Assembly: GCA_963693365.1 (NCBI GenBank)
Contig: CAVNZM010000016.1
Coordinates: 6,696,001 to 6,760,000 of the forward strand
Direction: 5' to 3'
Origin: Amoebidium appalachense
Taxonomy: Eukaryota; Ichthyosporea
DNA length: 64,000 bases
Shown here: one piece after another, positions 46,371 through 59,012 of the stretch
Layout: the number at the start of each line of letters is the position of its first letter
How positions within the stretch are numbered: the first letter of the stretch is position 1
The notes under the pieces: generated by a model
The model's database searches: none
The model's input: only the letters and a program-made list of their open reading frames with translations
What the model was told of the DNA's origin: nothing
Position numbers and translations under genes: made by a program

Positions 46371-46813
46371 CCCCATGGGGTGGGGAGGGGGTGTGGGGGA
46401 GGGGGAGGGAGGGGGGGGGGGGGGGGGGGGCAGACCATCCTCTCCATCCTTCTCCATAGAAGTTGTGACACCTCCACCAGCTTCTTTTTTTGTGTGTGTA
46501 GGCTTGTGGGGATGGTGGGTGGGTGGGTGGGTGGGTGGGTGGGTGGGTGTGGGTGTGGGGGGGGGGGGGGGGGATATATGGTTGTATAATGGAGGTAGAG
46601 AAAATTGTGGTGTATGAACCTCAAGGCATATTCGAAACCATTGAGGGCATCTGTTTGGCTTCCGGTGTGCTTGGTCCCATGGCTTTGGATGTTCTGGATG
46701 CCGACAACAAGTCCCCCCCCCTCCCCCCCCTCTCCCTCGGGCTCCCACTCCGAATCCTGCCCTTACCTTATTTTTGAGATTTTTAAGGCACCCATTCCCC
46801 ACACACACGCGCG

Positions 46814-46844
<31 letters not shown>

Positions 46845-47270
46845 GTGAATGACATGTGCGCCTCTCAGGATGGGCACTGTTTATGATGCATATGCTTTGT
46901 GTATGCTCTGCAAAATGTGTTGTGAAGTACGTCGTGAATGTGTAGTTCGTACTCTGTAACACACTCTAACACCCCCCCCCCATGCACATACGAGATCACA
47001 CACTCACACAGGCAGACACATTCACACGAAACCCCACACACACACACACACACTCACACACTCACACACACGTACACGTACACAGCATTGCGTTTATCAC
47101 GTTTGGAGACCCCTCATGTGTGGATTCAGCCATCCGCACGCTCAACAACGAACCTCTCACCCTCCTGAACGGCCAACCCTGCCACATACGTGTGAGCCAT
47201 GCAAAGAGGCCAAACAGCCAACACCACCAGCCGAGACAGCCCTCGTCTACGTGGACAGACCAGGGTATGT

Positions 47271-47321
<51 letters not shown>

Positions 47322-47628
47322 CTTCTGGTGGTCTGTTGCTTGTTGTGTGGGTATTCGACTCCCCCCCCCCCCCCCCCTTTCCCCACCTTCCCCCTCCCTC
47401 TCCCCCTTTCTTCGTGATGTGTGTGTGTATGATGGTGTGGTGTTTGGGTGGGGTTGAGGTTGGGGGGGGGACGGAGATGGGTGTCGCGAATGCCATCCCT
47501 AATGTTTTTCTCTGAGACCACTTACCTAATCCCCCTCCCCCCCCCCCCCCCCCCCCCCCCACCCACCCCACCACCACCACCACCACCACCACCACCACCA
47601 CCCAAAAAAAAAAAAAAAAAAAAAAAAG

Positions 47629-47667
<39 letters not shown>

Positions 47668-47743
47668 AACACGAGCATGTACATGCACACGTGACACACA
47701 ATACACCATGCGTGCCTCACACGAGTGTGTACACACACGCGCG

Positions 47744-47791
<48 letters not shown>

Positions 47792-47880
47792 CCGCACATG
47801 CACGCACACGCGCACACACACACACACATACAACACACGCACACACACACACACACACACACAAACACCGTACATGCACG

Positions 47881-47931
<51 letters not shown>

Positions 47932-48187
47932 TCACATACAGATTCGAATCCACCCGAGAACAACCAACCACCGGTAAGTCCCTCTCTCCCTCACTCCCCT
48001 CCCAGAAAAAAGGCTAATAATTTCAGTTTGGTCATTCTGAACTCATGTTTTCTTTTTTCCTTCCCACAATCATGATTGTAGTGTGTGCACATAAATGCTA
48101 AAATTCTGTGTGCCTGTGCATCATGTGTTGCTGCGTGCGGATGTTGGTGTGTTAGGATTGGCGTCAGGGGCAGGTGGGTGGTCTGCC

Positions 48188-48226
<39 letters not shown>

Positions 48227-48515
48227 CTTGCATACGAATCGTACATTGCCTACCGACAGCCACACGCACACAAGGACGATGGGGCTAGATAAATAAGCAG
48301 GCGATTGATTAACCTTCCCCCCCCCCCCCCCCCCCCCCACAACCCCCAACCCGACCCGTCTGCACACACACACACACACATGTACGCACGTGCGCATACA
48401 CACGCACACACGCACGCACACACGCACACAGCCACACCGCGGGTCGGAGGATAAGTTGCAGCTGGAGAGGAGGGAGTCACGTGATCGCGAGATGGTCACC
48501 TACAGCGACCTCTGA
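41678..48515 (+). CDS. NELFE: Negative elongation factor subunit E (NELF-E)
   Basis: Nine exons: 41678-41887, 42344-42442, 43382-43471, 44936-45009, 45400-45434, 46032-46176, 47086-47264, 47942-47973, 48432-48515; about 315 aa. NELF-E is the RNA-binding subunit of the complex that with DSIF holds RNA polymerase II in promoter-proximal pausing. Evidence: [19 protein letters not shown] matches the N-terminal coiled helix of NELF-E; exon 2 [11 protein letters not shown] matches the following helix; exons 6-7 form an RRM with RNP2 CFVGGL and RNP1 KGIAFITF; the protein ends REMVTYSDL, like the conserved VYSDD C-terminal motif. The 35-nt exon 5 is called because it alone reconciles phase 2 with phase 1. 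The Arg-Asp dipeptide tract of the vertebrate protein is absent, replaced by a short Gln/His/Pro linker. The start is uncertain: relatives begin closer to the first helix, so the true first exon may lie upstream. Confidence 0.8.
42721..42890 (+). repeat. 20-bp self-complementary minisatellite
   Basis: About eight copies of ACATGTGCACACATGCATTC in intron 2 of NELF-E. The unit contains the palindromes ACATGT, GTGCAC and ATGCAT. Confidence 0.95.
44580..44734 (+). repeat. Poly(C)-tailed repeat, 3' part
   Basis: GGGGAATAGGTCGAAACTCG through GACGCATTCAAAAC into poly(C), near-identical to the matching part of 11979-12242. NELF-E intron 3, sense. Confidence 0.92.
45501..45599 (+). repeat. Poly(C)-tailed repeat, 3' end
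   Basis: 99 bp, GGGGGCTCTGCTTATTATGC to TATGCATTCAAC, with long poly(C) on both sides. NELF-E intron 5, sense. Confidence 0.85.
46858..46971 (+). repeat. Poly(C)-tailed repeat, 3' part
   Basis: CAGGATGGGCACTGTTTATG through GTAACACACTCTAAC into poly(C). NELF-E intron 6, sense. Confidence 0.8.
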
Positions 48516-48690
48516 GCTATTTTTGGCTGCTGTGTGTGTACATACGGCACGAACCTATCATTAATAGAGTATTTGTGGAAGGATTATTATTCACCTGGCA
48601 GGGAATGAGTCAGAGACGTGTTCCCTATATTTTTTGAATCTTTTGACAGCAAACATGTTGCTAAATTAGGAAATTATGGTTCGGAATCTT

Positions 48691-48779
48691 GTCGTGAGGA
48701 TATTGCTTGCAAGCACACACCTAACGCACTGTGAGTCGTGAGGATATTGCTTGCAAGCACACACCTAACGCACTGTGAG
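48691..48779. repeat. 44-bp tandem duplication
   Basis: Two head-to-tail copies of a 44-bp unit starting GTCGTGAGGATATTGCTTGC, downstream of NELF-E. Confidence 0.95.
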
Positions 48780-49082
48780 ACTCAGAAAACCATTGTCGTG
48801 AGTTTTAGCGTGGGGAAAGAGGGAAACGCCAATATGCAAATTGGCGTTCGCAATATAAATTCTCGAGAAACCACCGGGTTTCTTCATGTTATGTATTCCC
48901 TGTGAATACAAGAACTACATACCTGGGTAGTAATGTTGCAGGACTGCTAAAGTTTGGCAATATGGGCTGATATTATTCATAATACCAGGCCGGGTACATG
49001 ACACATGCATGCACAATAAAAAAGCACAAACAAGCACAGCATATAAATTTAAGCCGGGGTTTGAGGTTTGAATTCAGAAACT

Positions 49083-49123
<41 letters not shown>

Positions 49124-49161
49124 CAAAAAACACATACACGTAGTGCACACCGGTTCAACCC

Positions 49162-49192
<31 letters not shown>

Positions 49193-49193
<1 letters not shown>

Positions 49194-49227
49194 ACAGTGG
49201 TCTGTCCTTTCAGGACAGACCACTGTG
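49193..49227. repeat. Perfect 16-bp inverted repeat with 3-nt loop
   Basis: CACAGTGGTCTGTCCT, loop TTC, then its exact reverse complement. It sits between a poly(C) tract and the 5' end of a full-length poly(C)-tailed repeat. Confidence 0.97.
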
Positions 49228-49631
49228 TGGAGACCGCTTTACTTCCATGCAACCGGGCATGGTTGCTCTTGTGTCGTGCATCTGTAAGCACATACGCATT
49301 TTTCGCTGCACTGCTTTAGTTTGCATACACATCTTCACCGTTTTGCTCACCTTGCTTGCATAAGCAACCCTGCTCGTCTTTGATCAAGACGGGTTGACCC
49401 GCCCAAGTTCAGTTGATGCTGCTGTCTGAGTTGGAGCGTCGTATATACGCGGGCTAAGGGGTCGAAACTCAGACGCAATTGATGACTTGGGTCCTCCCTG
49501 AGGATGGGCTCTGCTTATGACGCATACTGTGCACATGGCTGATGTTGCATACTTGAATGTTTGCCTTTGCATGTGTCCTGCACCATGCTTCTCGTCGTGT
49601 ATGCGTACTTCGTACCGTGTTCCGCATTCAA
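49228..49631 (+). repeat. Poly(C)-tailed repeat, full length
   Basis: About 404 bp ending TTCCGCATTCAAC plus poly(C), directly after the perfect hairpin at 49193-49227. Best candidate for a complete element. Intergenic. Confidence 0.92.
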
Positions 49632-50060
49632 CCCCCCCCCCCCCCCCCCCCCCCCCCCACACACACACACCATGACATGTACACACAGTCACTGCACACA
49701 CACGTGCACAGCACATACGCACCGTGACACACACTGACAGTGCGCACACAGGCACACACATGTATGTACGTAAACAAGCGCACGCACACACACACACACA
49801 CACATGCACATTTTTGAAACAAGATATTTGCGGATATTGAGTGCCGTCAGAAATCTCCTCTCTCTCTCTCTCTCTCTCTCTCCCCCCCCCCCCCTCCCCC
49901 CCTTCCCTCCTCTTCATATCCTCTTCCTCTAGCTCTCTCTCTCTCTCTCTTTCTCTCTCTCGGTCTCTCTCCTACCCTCCCTTCCTCCCCCCCCCCCCCC
50001 CCCCCGGGGCCCCTCCCCCCCCCCCCCCCCCCCCAATGCCCCCCCCCCCCCCCCCATTCC

Positions 50061-50093
<33 letters not shown>

Positions 50094-50891
50094 TGGCCCC
50101 CTTCATGACCGGCCGCCCGCCTCCCTCGGGCCCCCCAGCCCCGGGGCCCTGGTAGTACATGTAATATTGATATTAGACACCAGAGCATAATTATAAAGAC
50201 ACCGAAACATCGGAATTTCGCGTACACTTCGCGCTTCAAAAATCAATATCTTTCGCCTTTTTCATTTTTATTTTTTCATAGGTTGAACACACATGCATGC
50301 AACAACGTGGCTCGTGACTCGTGAGCCGCGGCACACTCTACGAATGGTGCAAAGTCATGTGTGTGCTTTAAAAGTAGCTCAGTGGGTGTCCATTCTGTAG
50401 CGAATCAAATCACGGTACTGTTTTGCAGTTAACCATTTATGGGTAAGCATTTTTGTTTCACAGCAAATCTTTTTCTTTAATAGTTACCCGGTGAAATCCG
50501 CCAAGCGTAAGATCGATCCGATTGGCATAAAACACTGCCGATATCGATGACGTAATGACCGCCAGGATACTAAATATAGCCTTGTTTCCCCAATGTTATT
50601 GTGGGCCAAGACTATAAATAACCCAGATCCAGTGGGCCAAGAATGAACCTCGTGGCCCACTAAACTGTGACGTATGCGCGCGGCCGCGCCACGACCACAT
50701 GCAAAACTCAGTGGCACACGCGCGCACACAGACACACGCACACACGTTGACTCAGCCAGTTGTCAGGGTTTCTCTGCTCGCCTAGCGGATTTTTTTAGTG
50801 TCTCCGCTAGTGTCTAAGCAAGCTTAAGTAGGCTATACAGGCATTCATTCTCCTTTATTTTAGTGCTCATCTTTCAGAGTAATCTGGCAAA

Positions 50892-51875
50892 ATGGCCGCT
50901 ACAGGTGCCCCATACAACCCCATGTTCGCCCAGGCTCCCCGCCCGGCACCCGCCGAGGCGCCAAAGAAGAAATGGTCCGACCTGGACCTGCCCTACCCTG
51001 GGCCGTTCGAGATGCTGCACCAGGACGTGAAGAGTATGTGCCATGTTTTTACTTTTCCTTCTTGATTTACAGTGATTGATGTTGGCTGTTGACTGTTGTG
51101 GTTGTTGGCTTGGGATATGGGTACGAGAGAGCGGAAGGGAGGGGGAGTTGGGGAGGGGAAGGGGTGGAGGGGGATAGGTGAGACTGGAGAAGCATGACAT
51201 GGGGTGCCCATTGTGGTGGTTGTGAGTGCGGGTAGGGGGTTTTTAATGTCAAACGTGTGTGGGACTAAGGGGTAGCGCATGACGTCGTAAAGAGATGTGG
51301 TGAGGCGCTTCAAGTTTTTGGGTCAGTAGAATTAGGTTAGTACCGGAATCGGAGGTTAGGGGAGTTTACCCGGGAGTGGGGGGGGAGGGGGAGGAGCTGT
51401 GCATGTGGGGGGGTGAAGGGAAGGGGTGGTGGTGGTGGTGGCTTTGGTGGGGGGGGGGGGGGGGGGGGTTAGACCTAATGTGGCCTTCCGTGCCTGGAGG
51501 CGGCTGGAGCAGGTCTTTTTTTTTCTCTCTGGGGGGAGGGGAGAGAGGAAGGGGAAGGGGAGGATAAGGTGGATGGAGTAAAATTTGCGCGGGGGAGGTA
51601 TATGGTGGATGGAGCCAAAAGGGGGGGAGGGGGGGAGGGGAGGGGCTTGTGTGCCTTGTGATGATTGCTACTTTCCTTACCTTTTCCACACTCGTTGCAA
51701 AAAACTTACACTCGTTTTTGACTGTTAGTTCGTAGCCCAGGCTGCACTATCTTCGACCCGAAATGCCCTTTGAGATGCAAAGAAACACATAAGACGCATA
51801 CAGAGAGACACATAAACACGTACTCTCATACATTCGTGCAGGCGATGCACACACACGTGTGCACCCACACACATA

Positions 51876-51945
<70 letters not shown>

Positions 51946-52401
51946 CCACAGACACACACCGTCTTCACCATCTTGAATATGGTCATTTAGAGATCTTGGC
52001 ACAGGGAATTCTTGCACATGCTCTGCCTTTTCAATTCATGAATTCTGAACCTAAGCACATCGTTGCACTCCTTTCGTGTGAAGGGCTTTGCTGCCTTTGC
52101 TTTCGAACATGGGACCGACCATTGTATATTTCAAGCACACATCACTCTTACCATGACCTAAACATATCTTCCCCTTTGGGTACTGTGGGGACCCGCCCCC
52201 CCCCCCCCCCCCCCCCCCCCCGCGGAAAATGGGTGCTGTTTGTGCGTGCTTTGCAAGATTCGTATGGTGCTCTTCGTTCTTCGTAGCCCATTGTCAACTG
52301 GGTTCTGCTTAATGTGCATACTCTTTGTGTGTGGTTTTTCCCCTGCACTTGTTTAACGTCATGAATGTGTGCCTCGTACTCTGTAACACACTTTAAACCC
52401 T

Positions 52402-52438
<37 letters not shown>

Positions 52439-53284
52439 CCCCCCCCCAGGGGAATAGGTCGAAACTCGGGTACTGTGGATGACGTGGGCCCCCCCTGAGG
52501 TTGGGCTCTGCTTATTATGCATACTCTTTATGTATGGCTTGCATTCTGCATCGTGTTATCCGTTTGTTCTTGTGTACTTCGTACTTTTTGACGCATTCAA
52601 ACCCCCCCCCCCCCCCCCTCTTCCGATGCTTACATGTTGCATGCTTCCCGTGCTGCCTTTGTTCATTCATTTCCTGCGCTGTGTGTGTGTTTGATGTTGT
52701 ACATCTGTTATTCGTGGGGTATTATTTCTCTTCCCCCACCCACCCACCCATGTTCATGTGAAACAGTATCTGAGTTGGGTTTCGTTAACTAGGTGAATGG
52801 GTCGAAACTCGGGTACTGTGGATGACATGCCTCCCCCCCTCCCCCCCCCCCCCCCCCCCCCCCCGGAGGATGCGCTCTGCTTATTTTATAACTCTTTATG
52901 TGTGGTTTGCACTCTGCATCGTGTTCTCCGTTGTTTATGTGTGCTTCGTACTTAGTAGCGCACGCAACCCCCCCCCCCCCCCAAATAAATAAATAAAATA
53001 AAATAAAATAAAATAAAAAACAACTACCGCACTTTCCCCTTTTTCTATACCTTTGTGTAAACACAACACAAGTTTCCTTGGGTTGTCCTACTACTCCCCC
53101 CCCCCCCCCCCCTGACTGGAATAGTCATCTACACAGCTTCTTTGTATGCCTCAGAGTCTAACCTGTTCCCCTTTTTGTGTGCTTGCTTCCAAACACGTGC
53201 ACACACACAATCACACTTGCATTCTTGCACACGCACGCACATCTACACACACACACGCACCCGTACACACGTATACATGCACAT

Positions 53285-53316
<32 letters not shown>

Positions 53317-53531
53317 CCATGCTTGCCAATGCGTACCTGATCGATGGGCTCAAGTTTGCCACCAGCAAGCCCCTGTCCAACCAGTTCCAGGTCAGCCACA
53401 CCATCACAATGGGCGGGACCCCAGCCATGCACTTTGGCGCCACATATGTTGGCAACTTCAACCCAAACAGCCCGGACGTACGTTGCCCCTCCCTCTCTCT
53501 CTTTCTCTCTTTCTCTCTCACTATCTGTCTC

Positions 53532-53590
<59 letters not shown>

Positions 53591-53694
53591 ACACCTTTTT
53601 TCCTAAAGAAAGTATACACACGACAACGGGACACACCGTGCGCAACAACACACATCTCTCGCTCTTCCTTGCTCCATCTCCTCCAACCTCACCT

Positions 53695-53725
<31 letters not shown>

Positions 53726-53886
53726 GCTCTCTCTCTCAGCTGCATGGGTCTGTTGATCGTTATTGAAATATTGCTGTGTTTTCTTTTGTCTATATGCCTG
53801 ATTGCAGGTACTTTGATGTTAGAGTTGTTTTTTCTTTTTCTTTTTTAGCCGCTCTTGTTGGGCATCCCTGAGGGAGGTTTGTGTAT

Positions 53887-53917
<31 letters not shown>

Positions 53918-53965
53918 GGGGGGGGGCATGAGATAAGAGAGAGAACCTTGTAACAGGTGCTCCCC

Positions 53966-53996
<31 letters not shown>

Positions 53997-55981
53997 ACAC
54001 ACACACACCCTAGGTTCTACCTACGTTGCCTGCATGCTCTTTGCCTGTGCCCATATTTTGCCTAGCCGCTTAACTTTATTTGCTGCAACAAACTCACAAT
54101 CATTTATCGTATACCACACACCTATCCCCCCCCCCCCCCCCCCCCAGGCTGCCTCCCCCGTGCTCGTGAGCGACATCGACACGGAGGGCAATCTGATGGC
54201 ACAGGTACACTACAACATCACAAGAGCCCTGCGCGGAAAATTCGTCTACCAGGTATAGAACCCCCCCCCCTGCCCCCTTCCCCTTCCTTCCCGAGAGCAC
54301 ATGGCACACCCCTTCCCCCCCCCCCCCCCCCCCCCACCCCCCGGCGGCTCTCTTCCCTTTTCGGGTACTGCGGATGACTTGGCCCCTTCTGCAGATCGGC
54401 TCTGCCTACTATGTGTACTCTTTATGTGTGGTTTGCTCTCTGCATTATGCTGTCCGGTAGGAATGTGTACTTCATACTCCTTTAACGCACTCTAGACCCC
54501 CCCCCCCCCCCCCGGGCTCCCCCTGTTTGCGTCTTTTTGGGTTGAAAGAGCAGCCGATTTGGCACGATTACGGAAACCACTCTTGGATCTGCAGACTTGT
54601 GATGGGTATACTTTTGGTTTGGGATCCAGATTTTTTCGGTGCGTGCGTGTGTGAGTTGTGTGTGTGTCCGGGGGGTAGGGGGGGGGTTGTGTATGTCACT
54701 GCACAGTGCATAGGCACGCCCACACATAGACACACACACACAACACCTTTGCTGCAAAGAGGCAAGAAGGGATGCAAGCACAACTTAATATACACTCCTT
54801 TCATCCCCTCCACACACACACACATAACCCTGTTTTCCGCTTGGTGTGATGAGATCCTCCCCCCCCCCCCCCCCCCCCCCCCCCTAAATTGCTTGAACGC
54901 CTGCACCAGCTGTCGTTGCACCTGGTTCGGTGCAGCAAGCCAGCCAGCCAGCCCCCCTCCCCCCCCGGGGGGGCGCACACAGATCACAAGCACATGCATG
55001 CCCGCAAGCACTTTTTCGAAGATAAACTTACACACACGTACACGTGGACGTGCACGCGCACCGATAGGTCTTGTTTTATTCTCGCGCCTACGACACCAAA
55101 TACCCTACGTTGGGGTGGGGATTGACAGCCACTTGTCCATTTTGCGGGGGGGGTTTTAAAAATATGATTTTAGTGTTAATATTTATGTATCTAATCTGAT
55201 TGGCTGCTTATTGTGCAGACTGCCGGCAAGGCTGAGGTAAAAACATTCGAGCTTGGCTACAAGGGCAAAGACTTCGACGCAAACGTGAAGGTGCGTGCAG
55301 TGGTGGTGCATAGGTTACATGAGTGTGCAGCATACGCACGTGATGCATGTATTCAGGCACACACACAACACAGGGGCACGTTTACAAATTCTGCATATGC
55401 ACATGCCGGGAATTCCCGCACGCACAAAGGTGTTCATTATCTTCCTTGTAAAATGAGGGGGCCGGGGGGGGGGGGGGGGGGGATATTGGGGGGCTGTTCA
55501 CCACCCTTCTCTATAGCAGACATGTTGTTGTCGTTGTTGTTTTTTTTTTTTGTTGTTTTTTTCACCGATCGTAAAATCTTTGTACTACCCATCGATGTGG
55601 TTTTTTATAGCTTCTATGCACACCTTCTACCTTCCCCCCCCCCACCAACCACCATCCCCGCCCCTCCTTTTCTTTCCTCGACTCCCTTGTTCCCTTATGG
55701 ATTCAACCTTGGCGAGCACATATGCAGATGCAGTAGAACCGTTTAAGGGGTCTGTTTGAATTTCCCGGGACGGGTCAGACTGCAATAGTTGGGCACGATT
55801 TGCGCCTTCTTGACCCGAAAGGCCCAGTAATTTGGTTCAAGGAACCGTCTTTAATGTAGTACAACCCAGCCTCCTTTGGTGTTGGGATGGGGCGGGCTTT
55901 GGACTCTCTGTTGCTTGCATGATATTCCAGTTTCAGTTGTAGTTTCTGATCTGACTAGACCAGACCTACCCTTGCATGCAT

Positions 55982-56047
<66 letters not shown>

Positions 56048-56296
56048 ACAAACACACACAGCTCATCAACCCCGACCTGATGACGGAGAGTGGGTCACTT
56101 GTTGCCAGCTACTTCCAAAGCATCACAAAGAATTTCGCCCTGGGAGGTTCGTGATCCCCCCTCCCCCCCCCCCCCCCCCCCCCCCCACCCTACCCCACCC
56201 AACCACCCTGAGAGCCCATTTGGGCTCTGCATACTGTGCATGTGTTTTGCAAATCTCCAATTTGTTGTCCGTTTTGAATCAGTCCTTCATACTTCG

Positions 56297-56337
<41 letters not shown>

Positions 56338-56939
56338 GGGAGCTTATTATGCATACTCTTTGTGTGGTTTGCACTCTGCATTGCATTGTCTGTTGTGAAT
56401 GTGTACTTCATGCTCTTTTTACACATTTTACCCCCCCCCCCCCCCCCCCAAAAAAAAAAAGGGGGGGGGGGAGAAGAAAACGAAAAATTGGGAAAGGAAA
56501 TCACCAACGTCACCGCAAACACACCCATATCTGTATGAACCTTGCATCACCCTCACTTCCCCTCCCCTTCCTCTCCTCCTTTGTTTTCCTCCTCTAACAC
56601 ACACTCACACTCACACTCACACACCCTTTTTTCTATTCCTGCCTCTTCCCCTTTACACACACGTACACGTACACACACACACACACACACACACCCTTCC
56701 CTCTTTCTATTCCTGCCTCCTTCCCTTCACACACACGTACATATACACACACACACACGTACACGTAAAGGTGAGATGCTCTACCAGTTCCACGGGGGCA
56801 TGGAGGAGGCCGGTCTGTCTTTTGCTGGGCGCTATCGGGGGGAGAAGGGCAGCTTCACCCTCAACGCATCCCCAATGGGCACACTTATGGCTAGCTACCT
56901 GCACAGGATCAACGAGAAGGTGGGTGTGCAGGTGGGATT

Positions 56940-56970
<31 letters not shown>

Positions 56971-58074
56971 GGGGGGGAGAGTATTTGTCCGACAGGATTA
57001 TCGGATCTTTTCGCATCCCCTAGGGGTCGGGGGTGGTGTGCGTGTGTTTGTGTGTGTGTGTGTGTGTGTGTTTGGTGTGTGTGTGTGTGTGTGTGTTTGG
57101 TGTGTGTGTGCGTGTGTTTGGTGTGTGGGGGGGAAGGCTGTGAGGAGGGGGGGGGGGGGGGGATAAATGGAAAGAGGTTGCGGTTGGTGAGGAGGAATGA
57201 AGAAGGGTTTTGTGGTAGGGGCATAGTTGGTGACAATGCTTGGAACAAAGGCTGAAAGGCTGTTGAAGAATCCAAGATTTGATATCGAACAATAATAAAA
57301 CTAATGCTGTGTTTTGATTGGGCAGGTGTCACTGGGCACGGAGATTGAGGCCAACATTGCCACCAAGGACAGTCTGGTGTCGGTCGGCTACCAGTTCGAC
57401 CTGCGCTCACAGTGTGTGCGCGGCCAGGTACGTGTGGGTGTGGGTGTGTGCGTGTGTGCGCGCGCGCGCGTGTGTGTGTGTTCACAGTGTATGTGTGTTC
57501 ACAGTGTGTGCGCGGCCATGTACGTGTGTGTGTGTGTGTGTGTGTGTTTCTGTCGGTACCCGTATGTGATCGACCGACCGACTTGTTGACGGTTGTACAT
57601 GAACATTTTTGCGTGAAGTGTGTGTGTGTGTGTTCATGTTTGCGTCCGTGTGGATGGGGCGTCCGTGTGGATGGGTGATGCGCGTGTATCCGTGTGAATA
57701 TGCGGACGCTTGTACGTGTGTGTATGTCCGCGGGTGTGGCTCAAGTGTGTGTGTGGCTGTGCTCCGTATGGTGCGAGTGGTTGGGCAGGTGTGCTCTTGG
57801 TTTGCTTTGTGTGTGTATATGTGCGCGATTTGGGTTGCTTTCGGTGATGTGGCTGTGGGAATGTTAAAATGGAGGATTGGTTGGGATTTAACCAAAGGAT
57901 TTGATTGGTTGGGATTTAATCAAATGATTTGATTGGCAGGTGGACAGCAAGGGTGTGATTTCGGCGGTGGTGGAGAACAAGATGGGACCAGCGCTCAGTT
58001 TGGTGCTGACCGGCTCGTTGGATCACGTTACGGGCAAGAGCTTCTTTGGTATTGGCTTCATGCTGGGCGCTTAG
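50892..58074 (+). CDS. TOMM40: Mitochondrial import channel Tom40
   Basis: Eight exons: 50892-51033, 53317-53477, 54148-54252, 55219-55290, 56062-56146, 56771-56919, 57326-57427, 57940-58074; phases are consistent and sum to 316 aa. Tom40 is the 19-strand beta-barrel pore of the TOM complex in the outer mitochondrial membrane. Landmarks in order: LPYPGPFEMLHQDVK opening the barrel, GLKFATSKPLSNQFQVSHT, MHFGATYVGNF, SPVLVSDIDTEGNLMAQV, DFDANVK, GSLVASYFQSITKNFALGG, then GEMLYQF, TLMASYLHRINEK, VSVGYQFDL, and a terminal GIGFMLGA beta-signal for membrane insertion. The length is slightly below human Tom40 (361 aa) because the N-terminal Pro/Ala leader is short. At exon 6 the first of two donors (after NEK) gives a gap-free match to relatives. 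AATAAA lies at 58390-58395. Confidence 0.96.
52174..52398 (+). repeat. Poly(C)-tailed repeats, two merged partial copies
   Basis: A fragment ending GGACCCGCCC plus poly(C), then a second 3' part (GGGTTCTGCTTAATGTGCAT through GTAACACACTTTAAAC). TOM40 intron 1, sense. Confidence 0.7.
52451..52602 (+). repeat. Poly(C)-tailed repeat, 3' part
   Basis: Near-identical to 44580-44734. TOM40 intron 1, sense. Confidence 0.92.
52750..52969 (+). repeat. Poly(C)-tailed repeat with internal poly(C)
   Basis: TTCATGTGAAACAGTATCTG start. The usual GGGCCCCCCCTGAGG site has expanded to a C run of over 30 bases, and the copy ends in poly(C). TOM40 intron 1, sense. Confidence 0.88.
54356..54499 (+). repeat. Poly(C)-tailed repeat, 3' part
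   Basis: GGGTACTGCGGATGACTTGG through TTTAACGCACTCTAGAC into poly(C). TOM40 intron 3, sense. Confidence 0.85.
56210..56300 (+). repeat. Poly(C)-tailed repeat, diverged 3' end
   Basis: GGGCTCTGCATACTGTGCAT through CATACTTCGTAAC into poly(C). TOM40 intron 5, sense. Confidence 0.75.
56336..56431 (+). repeat. Poly(C)-tailed repeat, 3' end
   Basis: GGGGGAGCTTATTATGCATA through TTTACACATTTTAC into poly(C), in tandem with the previous copy. TOM40 intron 5, sense. Confidence 0.8.
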
Positions 58075-58963
58075 ACCAATGGGAACGGCCAGGCGCCTTC
58101 CATTTATGGCAAGAAGAATGTGGGATTGAATGGATGGTATGAACACGATTAGGCGCGATATACCGCCGAATGTTTTTCCCTTTCCTTGTTTTTTCGTTTT
58201 TTCGTTTGGTTTTGGTGGGTTTGGGCATTTTCATGCGATTTTTCTGGATGGATACATGCGCTGTGCAGGCTTAGGCACAGCGAATGGTCGTGTAGAATGT
58301 CGGGCTGCAGCTTGATGCATACCACATGTGGACCAACATGTATATTTCCATATATGGCATATGACTGAGCACTCTGATTGGATGCACCTAATAAACACGA
58401 ACAGCCTGAGTGTATTACGCTGTGCACAGGGTGCGGGGTGCTCTCACAACGGTTACCCTCAACTCTGTGTGCAGACACTTCTATTGAGCTTAGCCCAACG
58501 CATTGATCATGGGGCATGAGTGTGCATAAGTTACATACGCGTGTACGGGGGAGTAGCCGGCATGCACACAGCGACTCGCATGCATATGCATGCAAGCGGA
58601 GATCTAGACTGCAGACTATCAGAACTTAGTCGACGTCCCCGGCATGTACATCTCCCACAGCCACGTCCACAGCTTAAATTCAACCGGGTGCCACGTGCAC
58701 CATGGCCAGCATGATGCGCTGGCGGGCTGAGCTGACAGCAAGCGGGCGCTCGCCAGCTACTTGCCCGCGTACGGTGCAAGCTCGATCCTCTCCCTGGGTG
58801 GGAGGGAGGCGTGGCCGGGGAATAGATCTGGCAGTGTTAGGATGACGGTGAGGTGGGTGGATGGGGTGGGTGCAAGTGCACGGGTGCCCCTGGGTGCCAC
58901 GTGGATATCGGGGTCGGCGCACCGGGGTGGGCCGGGTGGGTAGGCCCGAGTGAGTGGGTGCAG

Positions 58964-59010
<47 letters not shown>

Positions 59011-59012
<2 letters not shown>

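Larger units (their letters stand above)
48516..50891. other. Spacer between NELF-E and TOM40
   Basis: 48520-49070 is AT-richer unique DNA with a 44-bp tandem duplication (48691-48779) and AATAAA near 49016, a candidate NELF-E polyadenylation signal. 49193-49227 is a perfect hairpin, immediately followed by a full-length poly(C)-tailed repeat (49228-49631). 49855-50090 is TC/C low-complexity DNA. 50160-50890 is unique DNA that probably contains the TOM40 promoter. Confidence 0.6.
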
